A DNA stretch of 6,786 nucleotides from Gammaproteobacteria bacterium (GTDB lineage: Bacteria > Pseudomonadota > Gammaproteobacteria > Steroidobacterales > Steroidobacteraceae). The stretch's first letter is position 1. Each line of letters begins with the position of its first letter. The notes beneath the pieces are model-generated. The model saw only the letters and a program-made list of their open reading frames with translations, had not been told where the DNA came from and did no database searches. This document shows, in pieces, positions 1-5,257 of this stretch. The position numbers and the translations under genes were made by a program. The DNA lies in NCBI GenBank assembly GCA_027451085.1, contig DAIDKA010000051.1, positions 1 to 6,786 on the forward strand. Direction: 5' to 3'.

Positions 1-826
1 CCAGGAAGCCGGAACTGACATTGTTCGGATCACTGAAGCCATTGGTGTAGAAACTGCGCTGGTCCTGGTAGATCGCATCGCGCTTGGTCCAGTCCAGGCC
101 GATCATGACGTTGCCGCGATTGTCCGCGCTGTTCATGCCCATGAGGACGCTCACGCGGGTATTGCCGGCATCCCCCTGGAACGACTCACCGTGCTGAACG
201 TCGACATCCAGTCCCTGGAAGTCCTTCTTCAGGATGAAGTTCACCACGCCGGCGATGGCATCCGGACCGTACACAGCCGAGGCGCCGCCGGTGATGGTTT
301 CGACACTCTCCACCGCCGCCAATGGGATGGTATTGATGTCGACCACGAGGCTGGCATTGCTGGGCTGCCAGCGCTGACCGTCCACCAGCACGAGGTTGCG
401 GTTGTCGCCCAGGCCACGCAGGTTCAGGGTCGCCGTGCCAGGCGACTGCGTCGGGGTCGCCTGAACCTGACTGGTGAACTGCGTGGTCTGCGGCACAAAC
501 TGCGGCTGCTGGTTCAGGATCGATTCGACGCCGGTCGCGGATGAATTGTTGAGCAAGTCCTGTCCGACGGTCGAAATCGGACTCGGCGCGTCGAGATCTC
601 GCGTGCGGGCGATGCGCGAGCCGGTCACCATCACCTCGGCCATCTGCGGCTCGGGAGCAGATGACGACGCAGTTGTCTGATCGCTGGCGGCGGGTGGATC
701 CGCCGCAATTGCCCGATGCGCCCATCCCGCCCCACCCATCGCGGCGGCCACGGCCACTGACACCAGGTATCGTGCTGCACCGCGGGATTTCTGCCTGTGC
801 TTCCCCGCCGCATTCTGCGTCGTCAT
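1..826 (-). CDS. TonB-dependent outer-membrane receptor, N-terminal part (runs off left edge)
   Basis: The minus-strand frame from ATG at 826 stays open to the left edge, giving 275 codons of a protein that usually has 700-1000 residues. Residues 1-42 look like a signal peptide: a basic start, a hydrophobic stretch (LVSVAVAAAM) and a likely cut after AIA. A TonB-box-like segment EVMVTGSRI (64-72) follows, then the plug domain (about 78-200). Plug hallmarks are LNLRGLG, NLVLVDGQR, IPLAAVESVE, GGASAVYGPDAIAGVVNFIL and the run into the first barrel strands. A ribosome site AGGGGG (837-832) sits 5 bases before the ATG, which supports this start. The family imports siderophores, glycans or aromatic compounds across the outer membrane using TonB/ExbBD energy. 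The ligand cannot be read from the plug. The adjacent MarR, dioxygenase and aromatic-acid carrier genes suggest an aromatic substrate; that is inference. Confidence 0.93.
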   Translation of the reverse strand, partial: MTTQNAAGKHRQKSRGAARYLVSVAVAAAMGGAGWAHRAIAADPPAASDQTTASSSAPEPQMAEVMVTGSRIARTRDLDAPSPISTVGQDLLNNSSATGVESILNQQPQFVPQTTQFTSQVQATPTQSPGTATLNLRGLGDNRNLVLVDGQRWQPSNASLVVDINTIPLAAVESVETITGGASAVYGPDAIAGVVNFILKKDFQGLDVDVQHGESFQGDAGNTRVSVLMGMNSADNRGNVMIGLDWTKRDAIYQDQRSFYTNGFSDPNNVSSGFL

Positions 827-938
827 AGGTACCCCCTGAATTGATCTTTTTAGACAAACTCGCCGGGCGCGCGCCCCCGAAAGCCCGGCCGACCGGATCG
901 AAATATTCCGCGCTCCCCCGCGACGCGCGGCCAGAATT

Positions 939-952
939 CAATGCATGCTTTC
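939..952 (-). promoter_or_regulatory. GCATGC-centred near-palindrome, shared motif copy 1
   Basis: On the minus strand this reads GAAAGCATGCATTG. Its first 10 bases, GAAAGCATGC, are identical to 1798-1807 upstream of the dioxygenase and have the same orientation relative to the gene. Symmetry is AA-n-GCATGC-n-TT. It lies about 115 bases before the receptor ATG, downstream of the predicted transcription start. It is a candidate binding site for the neighbouring MarR protein; this is inference from the shared motif. Confidence 0.35.
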
Positions 953-966
953 TAATTGCGAAGCAT
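945..966. repeat. Inverted repeat ATGCTT-N10-AAGCAT
   Basis: Two perfect 6-bp arms are separated by 10 bases in the receptor leader. The left arm overlaps the GCATGC motif, so the region may hold overlapping half-sites. The arms are short and AT-rich, so chance occurrence is possible. Confidence 0.3.
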
Positions 967-979
967 ATTTTGTAATTGG

Positions 980-997
980 GCCGAGACTATTCTCGGC
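980..997. promoter_or_regulatory. 18-bp inverted repeat over the receptor -10, operator candidate
   Basis: GCCGAGA-CTAT-TCTCGGC is a perfect 7-bp inverted repeat with a 4-base centre. It covers the predicted -10 of the receptor promoter. Its size suits a dimeric repressor, but it could also act as an RNA hairpin if transcription starts upstream of it. No second copy was seen near the dioxygenase gene, so the binding protein is unknown. Confidence 0.4.
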
Positions 998-1013
998 TGG
1001 ATAGACTTGTCAA
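985..1013 (-). promoter_or_regulatory. Candidate sigma70 promoter for the TonB receptor
   Basis: On the minus strand a perfect TTGACA (1013-1008) is followed by AATAGT (991-986) at 16-bp spacing, which matches 4 of 6 bases of TATAAT. Transcription would start near 979, leaving a leader of about 150 bases before the receptor ATG. The -10 lies in the centre of the inverted repeat at 980-997, an arrangement typical of repressor control. The -35 is strong; the -10 assignment is a best guess. Confidence 0.45.
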
Positions 1014-1033
1014 CATTTGAAAAGATCCGGCCG

Positions 1034-1050
1034 GATGCCATGCCGGCATC
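1034..1050 (-). terminator. Weak hairpin downstream of the MarR gene
   Basis: GATGCC-N5-GGCATC lies about 80 bases past the MarR stop. On the minus strand it is followed by a short TTTT about 12 bases later, after a GC-rich palindrome (ATCCGGCCGGAT, 1025-1036). The T-tract is short and displaced, so this is at best a weak intrinsic terminator. Confidence 0.2.
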
Positions 1051-1130
1051 GATGTCGCGTCGCATCACCGCACACCCGCTGCGGCGGCGCAGCATTCCGC
1101 GGGCACGGTGCGAGCGTGGGTGCAGTGCGA

Positions 1131-1742
1131 TCAGCGCCGCTTTGCAGAGTGCCGCTCGGCGTTTTCAAGGATCCTGGCGAAAACCGTCAGGCAGCTCGCA
1201 AGCTCCGCCGGCTCGATGCCCTCAAGAAGGCTGGCCCGCACCGTGTTCTGAATGCGATTGATTTTTCGCATCAACGGCTTGGAAGCAGCAGTGAGGCTGA
1301 TGACACGTGCGCGCCGGTCCCCCGCCGGCGCGTGCCGCTCGATCAAGCCGTCCGCCTCCAGCTCGCGCAGCACCCGTCCCAGGGTGGGCTGTTCGATGCC
1401 CATGCGCGCCGCAAGCTGGGTCTGATTGACGCGATCGCCGAATATCGCAATCCAGTACAGCGTGCCCCAGCGCACATGGCTCTGTCCGAATTCAAGCAGG
1501 TCGTCATTCATGACGTTGCGCCAACGACGGGCAACGAAGGTGAGGCCCTGTGCAAAAGAGTACTTTATATGTCCTTCGACCTGCGGATCGCCGCTGTCGC
1601 AGCGGCGCAGGACCAGCTCGCCGTCAGCGGAGACTCCGGCGAACCAACGCGGCGCCCGGCTGTTTTTATTAACGCCGCCGCGAAGACCCAGACCTGCATC
1701 AGCCACCTTCTTCCGTTGCAAAGACAACACCCTCTCCTGCAT
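1131..1742 (-). CDS. MarR-family transcriptional regulator
   Basis: This encodes a dimeric winged-helix repressor of the kind that usually senses small aromatic ligands. The wHTH segment VNQTQLAARMGIEQPTLGRV is followed by LRELEADGLIERH and the wing D-R-R-A-R-V-I-S-L-T, all classical MarR signatures. The dimerisation helices are KYSFAQGLTFVARRWRNVM before it and the C-terminal LASCLTVFARILENAERHSAKRR. The start is uncertain. The frame is open back to an ATG at 1805 (224 residues), but that would leave only 21 bp to the divergent dioxygenase and place its promoter elements inside this gene. I use the ATG at 1742 (203 residues). A TTG at 1721, preceded by GGAGAGG 9 bases away, is also possible. 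Every option leaves an N-terminal extension of 50 or more residues, because typical members have about 140-170 residues in total. It probably controls the divergent dioxygenase-transporter pair, and perhaps the receptor. Confidence 0.88.
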   Translation of the reverse strand: MQERVLSLQRKKVADAGLGLRGGVNKNSRAPRWFAGVSADGELVLRRCDSGDPQVEGHIKYSFAQGLTFVARRWRNVMNDDLLEFGQSHVRWGTLYWIAIFGDRVNQTQLAARMGIEQPTLGRVLRELEADGLIERHAPAGDRRARVISLTAASKPLMRKINRIQNTVRASLLEGIEPAELASCLTVFARILENAERHSAKRR

Positions 1743-1767
1743 GATCGTGTGCGCCGCTGTGCCCGGG

Positions 1768-1797
1768 TTGAAACAGTAGTCCACTCCGTTCTGGAAT
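1768..1797 (+). promoter_or_regulatory. Possible promoter of the dioxygenase-transporter operon
   Basis: TTGAAA (1768-1773) and TGGAAT (1792-1797) are spaced by 18 bp and match 5 of 6 and 4 of 6 consensus bases. Transcription would begin near 1804, within the palindrome at 1798-1811 and about 23 bases before the ATG. Only if the MarR start is at 1742 or later does this sit in true intergenic DNA. Confidence 0.3.
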
Positions 1798-1811
1798 GAA
1801 AGCATGCCTTC
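1798..1811 (+). promoter_or_regulatory. GCATGC-centred palindrome, shared motif copy 2, operator candidate
   Basis: GAAAGCATGCCTTC is palindromic at 12 of 14 positions (GAA-n-GCATGC-n-TTC). It lies at the predicted transcription start of the dioxygenase gene, between it and the divergent MarR gene. It shares GAAAGCATGC with the receptor upstream region. A divergent MarR regulator commonly binds a palindrome in exactly this place. The assignment is inference. Confidence 0.45.
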
Positions 1812-1826
1812 GGAAACAGACAGCGC

Positions 1827-2690
1827 ATGAAACTCGACGTGAAGAAACTCGGTGGTTGCTTCGTTGCGGAGGTCGACGGGGTGGACTTTTCAAGCCCCGT
1901 CCCGGCAGCCGCCGTGGCCGAGATCATCGGTGTGCTGGACCGCTTCGGAGTCGCCGTGTTCCGGGACACGGGCCTGGATGACCTGCGCCACATCGAGTTC
2001 AGCCGCCAGTTCGGCAGGCTTGAAACCGCGCCGAAATTGTTCGATGCACAATCCACGCGCTTCGCGTATCCGGAGCTGTTTGACGCGGGCAACCTGGACC
2101 GGGAAGGCCGGATATTGACGGATGAACGTCGACGCATCTACAACAGGGGCAATGCGCTGTGGCATACGGATTCATCCTTCAACCCGCACCGTGCGGCTTA
2201 TTCACTGCTGCTGGCACATCGCGTACCTCCTGTCGGGGGCGACACCCAGTTCGCTGACATGCGCTCGGCCTACGCCGCCTTGCCGCCGGCGACCCGCGAC
2301 CTCATCGAGGACCTCGTCGCGGAACACTGGCTGTGGCACTCACGCATGATTGCCGGCTACCCCGCACCGACCGCAGCGGAACGAGCGTCCAAGCCGCCCT
2401 CCCAACATCGTCTGGTGCAATTTCACGCCGGCGCCGGCTGCAGAACTCTTTATCTTGCCGCACACGCCTCGCACATCGTCGGCTGGCCGGAGGCGACGGG
2501 ACGGCAGTTGCTGCAGGAACTCATGGCATTTGCCACCCAGCCGCAGTTCACTTGTGCAGTGCAGTGGCACAGGCCCGGGGACCTGGTGATCTGGGACAAC
2601 CGCAGCACGATGCATCGGGCCACCGCTTTCGAGGACACGCTTTACCCCCGGGACATGCGGCGCACCACCGTGTATGACACACCCGGCTGA
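1827..2690 (+). CDS. Fe(II)/2-oxoglutarate dioxygenase, TauD/TfdA family (TfdA-like)
   Basis: This is a cytoplasmic non-haem iron enzyme that couples 2-oxoglutarate decarboxylation to substrate hydroxylation, often breaking C-O or C-S bonds. The iron ligands are visible: H113 and D115 in LWHTDSSF, and H263 in WDNRSTMHR. R275 and R278/R279 in YPRDMRRTT stand where the family binds the 2-oxoglutarate and substrate carboxylates. Its 287 residues and blocks such as PPVGGDTQFADMRSAYAALP, FHAGAG, AAHASH and GDLVIWDN resemble 2,4-D dioxygenase TfdA, as recalled from memory. TfdA has its first iron ligands at the same positions 113 and 115. No strong ribosome site precedes the ATG; GGAAACAG lies about 8-15 bases upstream. 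The N-terminus differs clearly from TfdA, so the substrate may be another aryloxy or aromatic carboxylate. It is the first gene of a two-gene operon with the MFS carrier. Confidence 0.9.
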   Translation: MKLDVKKLGGCFVAEVDGVDFSSPVPAAAVAEIIGVLDRFGVAVFRDTGLDDLRHIEFSRQFGRLETAPKLFDAQSTRFAYPELFDAGNLDREGRILTDERRRIYNRGNALWHTDSSFNPHRAAYSLLLAHRVPPVGGDTQFADMRSAYAALPPATRDLIEDLVAEHWLWHSRMIAGYPAPTAAERASKPPSQHRLVQFHAGAGCRTLYLAAHASHIVGWPEATGRQLLQELMAFATQPQFTCAVQWHRPGDLVIWDNRSTMHRATAFEDTLYPRDMRRTTVYDTPG

Positions 2691-4131
2691 AACCGATGCA
2701 CGGGGGGTCCTCGCTCTGACGCCGGCGAGCGGGCCGCCGTTGAATCCCGGATGGCCCGCCGCATCCGAGCTACCGTCCGTGGATGTCGGTCAGGTCCTCG
2801 AGTCGCAGCGGCTGAACGCTTTCGTCATCAGCCTGGTGAGCATCTCCTGGCTGGTGACGTTCCTGGACGGCTTTGATCTCAACTCCATTGCCTTCGTTGC
2901 ACCCTACCTGCAGTCACAGTACCTCCTGGACCGCGCCGCGCTGGGGATGGTGTTCGCCAGCGGCAGTGCCGGCGCGATGCTCGGTGGATTGCTGTTCGGC
3001 TTCCTGGGCGACCAGTTCGGACGGCGACGCACCCTCATTGCAGCCGTAGGAATGTCAGGACTGTTCACCCTGCTCCTCGCAGCCGCCGACCGCACCTCCG
3101 AGCTGCTGGTCATCCGCTTCGCCGGTGGTATTGCGCTGGGCGGCACCCTGCCTTTGATCTGGACCCTCAGCATCGAATACGTGCCGACGCGGTACCGCGC
3201 CACGGTGGTCACACTGAGCATGCTCGGCTATGGCCTGGGAATCTGTGTCTCCGGGCCGCTGTCGGTCCTGCTGATTCCCTCCCTGGGCTGGCAGTCGATG
3301 TTTGTTTGCGGTGGAGTCGCCTCCATTGGAGCGGCGGTGCTGGTATGGCAGAAGTTGCCGGAATCGTTGCGGTTTCTCGCGTGCCGCGGCGGGGACCCGC
3401 GACGCATGACAGACATCGTGCGGCGCCTCGCTCCGGACCGCCGATCAGACCCCTCCCAACTGGTGTCAAGCGTCGCGCCCGCCTCGAATTCCGGCGGACC
3501 GGGTGCCCTCTTCGAGGGTCCGCTGCGCTACATCACCCCATTGCTGTGGCTGGCCTTCGCCGCCAGCTCCATCACCCAGTACTTCTTTGCAACCTGGGGG
3601 CCGATTGTGTTCGAGCAGATGGGACTCAGCCGCAGCGGCGCCGCCTGGTCGACCGCGTTCAACGCCCTGGTCGGTGCCACCGGCGCGGTGGCACTGATGC
3701 GATTCACGGACCGCCTCGGCGCCGCAAGTCTGGCCGTGATGCCAGTTCTCGCAATACCGTTGTTGCTGATCATCGGACTCCACCACGTCAGCGCAGCGGC
3801 ATTCATGTCATTGACAGCACTTGTATATCTGCTGCTCGGCGGCAGCCATTACGGCATTCAAAGCATTCTGGGGGTTTACTACCCCACCAGTGAGCGTGCC
3901 CGTGGCGCTGGCTGGGGCGCCAGCATCGGCAAGGTGGGCTCGATCGCGGCGCCGCTGCTGGGCACATGGCTGCTCACCCACCGGGTCAGCCGCAGTCCCT
4001 TCGTAGTGCTCGCAGCATTTCCGGCGGTATTCGCCATTGCCGTGGTGGGCATCGCTCTGATCGCGCGACGCCACAACCGTCACGCAAATGACCCGGCGGT
4101 TTCCCGGATCAGCAGTTCAGACCTGCTTTGA
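2674..4131 (+). CDS. MFS transporter, aromatic acid:H+ symporter (AAHS) type
   Basis: This is a 485-residue inner-membrane carrier with about 12 transmembrane helices. It probably imports an aromatic carboxylate with protons. TM1 carries the AAHS signature DGFD (65-68, in VTFLDGFDLNSIAFVAP). The loop 2-3 motif is GDQFGRRR (112-119). LPESLRFL (228-235) ends the first half. A hydrophilic central loop covers about 236-285, and the second half ends in YYPTSERARGAGWGASIGKV followed by GSIAAPLLG, typical of PcaK/TfdK-like carriers. The ATG lies 17 bp inside the end of the dioxygenase gene, which implies translational coupling. About 35 residues precede the usual family start (VDVGQVLESQRL), so a later GTG at codon 36 is conceivable. 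The pairing mirrors dioxygenase-carrier pairs in phenoxyacetate degraders; the substrate here is inferred. Confidence 0.92.
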   Translation: MTHPAETDARGVLALTPASGPPLNPGWPAASELPSVDVGQVLESQRLNAFVISLVSISWLVTFLDGFDLNSIAFVAPYLQSQYLLDRAALGMVFASGSAGAMLGGLLFGFLGDQFGRRRTLIAAVGMSGLFTLLLAAADRTSELLVIRFAGGIALGGTLPLIWTLSIEYVPTRYRATVVTLSMLGYGLGICVSGPLSVLLIPSLGWQSMFVCGGVASIGAAVLVWQKLPESLRFLACRGGDPRRMTDIVRRLAPDRRSDPSQLVSSVAPASNSGGPGALFEGPLRYITPLLWLAFAASSITQYFFATWGPIVFEQMGLSRSGAAWSTAFNALVGATGAVALMRFTDRLGAASLAVMPVLAIPLLLIIGLHHVSAAAFMSLTALVYLLLGGSHYGIQSILGVYYPTSERARGAGWGASIGKVGSIAAPLLGTWLLTHRVSRSPFVVLAAFPAVFAIAVVGIALIARRHNRHANDPAVSRISSSDLL

Positions 4132-4135
4132 ACTG
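4113..4135. repeat. Inverted repeat over the MFS stop codon
   Basis: CAGTTCA-N9-TGAACTG is a perfect 7-bp inverted repeat that includes the TGA of the transporter gene (4129-4131). It could form a hairpin at the mRNA end, but there is no T-tract, so it is not a canonical intrinsic terminator. It also covers the stop of the minus-strand open stretch ending at 4117. Confidence 0.3.
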
Positions 4136-4278
4136 AGCGGCTCGACCTTGACACCCGGTTGCACGACCACCTCTTGGATGCGTGGCTCCAGGCTCAGCAA
4201 TGCCAGGTCGGGAAACCGCCGCCTTGCACGCTCGATGACTTCTCGCGTGGGAGCTTCTGCAGCGGCGGAGCGATGAGG
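4117..4278 (-). pseudogene. Start-less minus-strand coding remnant, unknown family
   Basis: Between a TAA (4281-4279) and a TGA (4119-4117) the minus strand is open for 53 codons. Its composition is protein-like, for example TREVIERARRRFPDLALLSL and EPRIQEVVVQPGVKVEPL, suggesting a helix then a beta strand. It has no ATG and no upstream GTG or TTG that would give the full segment, so it looks like the C-terminal end of a gene cut off at its 5' side. It ends inside the last codons of the MFS gene on the other strand. It lies in the same frame as the small protein at 4318-4551, separated by 12 codons and two stops. I do not recognise the family. A chance open frame in GC-rich DNA is possible. 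Confidence 0.3.
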
Positions 4279-4317
4279 TTACCGAGGTCGCCACTCGGCC
4301 TCGTCGAAATTGAGTCC

Positions 4318-4551
4318 CTATCGGCCAAGGCCACGGCGGATTTCGATCAGGTTCCGGAGACTTTCGATACCGTCATCGGAAAAAGCCATGGTGCCGTCGT
4401 CATCCCGTCCATAAACCCAGATGAGACCGTCTTCCGGTTCCATCCCGGCGGCGACGTCTGAAAGCCAATTGGCATCCTCGCCAAGCTCCTGCGCCACACG
4501 ATCGAGGGTCCTGATGGAATGGATCTTGTTCGCCCTATCCGCAGTGGTCAG
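4318..4551 (-). CDS. Small conserved-looking hypothetical protein, possible CTG start or start-less remnant
   Basis: The minus frame reads LTTADRANKIHSIRTLDRVA, then QELGEDANWLSDVAAGMEPE, then DGLIWVYGRDDDGTMAFSDD, then GIESLRNLIEIRRGLGR and a TAG at 4320-4318. It is strongly acidic and shows an ordered pattern: helix (TLDRVAQELGED), the EDG-IWVYG strand, then AFSDDGIESLRNLIEI. This resembles small proteins of about 80 residues that I recall only as hypothetical, so no function is given. The frame has no ATG, GTG or TTG before the GTG at 4497, which would give only 59 residues and cut the first helix. The first plausible full-length start is CTG at 4551, where ATG-ACC-ACT would be expected, with no good ribosome site. 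Either it uses CTG, or its start was lost. It stands head to head with the integrase fragment, 4 bases away, at what looks like a rearrangement junction. Confidence 0.5.
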   Translation of the reverse strand: MTTADRANKIHSIRTLDRVAQELGEDANWLSDVAAGMEPEDGLIWVYGRDDDGTMAFSDDGIESLRNLIEIRRGLGR

Positions 4552-4555
4552 CTGA

Positions 4556-5068
4556 GCACGAGTCCAACTTGACCAGGAATCACGACTCGTACACCACGTC
4601 CGGGGACACGATCCCGGCCTGCCCTGGATCCCAACGGAAGCGAATCTCCGTCGTGCCCGCGAGCACCTGGCTCACATCAAGGCACGGATTGCCGCCGGTA
4701 GCTTCCACTTCACGGAGGACTTCCCGAACTATCGGCACTTGGATCGGGCGCCTCTTTCACTGAACACGCCGACCTGCAGCGACGTGTTCGACGCCTCTCT
4801 GCGCTACTGCGAGGCTCGGGTCGCCCGCTCGGATCTGGCACCCGTTGCCTTGATGTCGCACCGACGCATCCTCGACCGGGTCTGGCGACCCCATATCGGG
4901 CACCTGCCCTTCCTGGGCATCCGCTACTCGACACTCATCCAGATTGCGGATAGTCAGCACTGGAACAAGAAGGCCTACAACAACACCATCAGTGTGCTGC
5001 GCCGGGCCTTCGCCCAGTGGGCTCGTCCACGCCACCCTCACAATCAATTGAATTTAATGACTTTTTAG
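4556..5068 (+). pseudogene. Tyrosine-type integrase, N-terminal fragment
   Basis: The recognisable segment runs from ANLRRAREHLAHIKARIAAG (4640 onward) through SFHFTEDFPNYRHLD, the SAM-like core-binding helices (CSDVFDASLRYCEARVARSD, MSHRRILDRVWRPHIGHLPF) and KKAYNNTISVLRRAFA. This is the arm- and core-binding part of phage-type integrases of the DUF3596-like kind, as recalled. After RRAFA the sequence drifts (QWARPRHPHNQLNLMTF) and stops at 5066-5068. The catalytic domain with its R-H-R-Y residues is absent, so it cannot recombine DNA. No usable start lies in frame upstream. The preceding arm-domain strand DTI-KRIS reads in another frame (about 4594-4655), which indicates an internal frameshift. 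It marks a decayed integrative element next to the AbiE genes. Confidence 0.75.
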
Positions 5069-5208
5069 TCGATCCTTGATTTTCGGTGCCCTACTCAGGT
5101 GCCATGAACCGTGAGCTGGACTATTGACCTCAATGCTTAAGAGGCCATCTGCCCAAGCCATCACCTCGCAACCCCGACCATCCGGCATCACAGATTCTGC
5201 TCGGATGC

Positions 5209-5214
5209 TAAAAT
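5209..5214 (+). promoter_or_regulatory. -10-like element of the AbiE operon
   Basis: TAAAAT (5209-5214), overlapping TATATA (5214-5219), lies in a locally AT-rich patch 42 bases before the AbiEi GTG. No convincing -35 is visible at the usual distance. Transcription would start near 5221, inside the palindrome that follows. Confidence 0.4.
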
Positions 5215-5218
5215 ATAT

Positions 5219-5257
5219 ACATTCAAAAAATGCCCTTTAATGGCACTATTCGAATGT
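5219..5257 (+). promoter_or_regulatory. 39-bp symmetric interrupted palindrome, candidate AbiEi operator
   Basis: ACATTC-N6-TGCC-N7-GGCA-N6-GAATGT has both arm pairs centred on the same base (5238), so 10 of 19 position pairs are complementary. It covers the predicted transcription start and ends on the GTG of AbiEi. AbiEi antitoxins are known to bind inverted repeats in their own promoter through an N-terminal winged helix and repress the operon. The position fits that role; the binding itself is inferred. Confidence 0.5.

Noticed and set aside
865..876. Perfect 12-bp palindrome GGGCGCGCGCCC in the receptor leader
   Set aside because: It is made only of alternating G and C, which is expected in such GC-rich DNA, and it has no loop or promoter context.
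186..941. Minus-strand open frame (251 codons) overlapping the TonB receptor
   Set aside because: It is out of frame with the receptor, which has a clean signal peptide, plug motifs and a ribosome site; this frame is rich in G, R and S and lacks domains.
1017..1799. Long plus-strand open frame (260 codons) opposite the MarR gene
   Set aside because: It is low-complexity, Arg/Ala-rich with no domain pattern, and is the antisense shadow of a clear MarR protein in GC-rich DNA.
1827..2690. Naming the dioxygenase tfdA
   Set aside because: The active site and length fit, but the N-terminal third is divergent and no chlorophenol pathway genes are visible, so the 2,4-D substrate is not supported.
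4159..4461. Plus-strand open frame of 100 codons after the MFS gene
   Set aside because: It runs antisense to the minus-strand small protein, which has the more protein-like pattern; nothing in the plus frame is recognisable.
5059..5070. GACT-TTTT-AGTC hairpin at the end of the integrase fragment
   Set aside because: A 4-bp stem is too short and AT-rich to act as a terminator and is likely to occur by chance.
5069..5208. Possible attachment site or tRNA end between the integrase fragment and AbiE
   Set aside because: No tRNA-like fold, T-loop sequence or matching direct repeat was found in the window.
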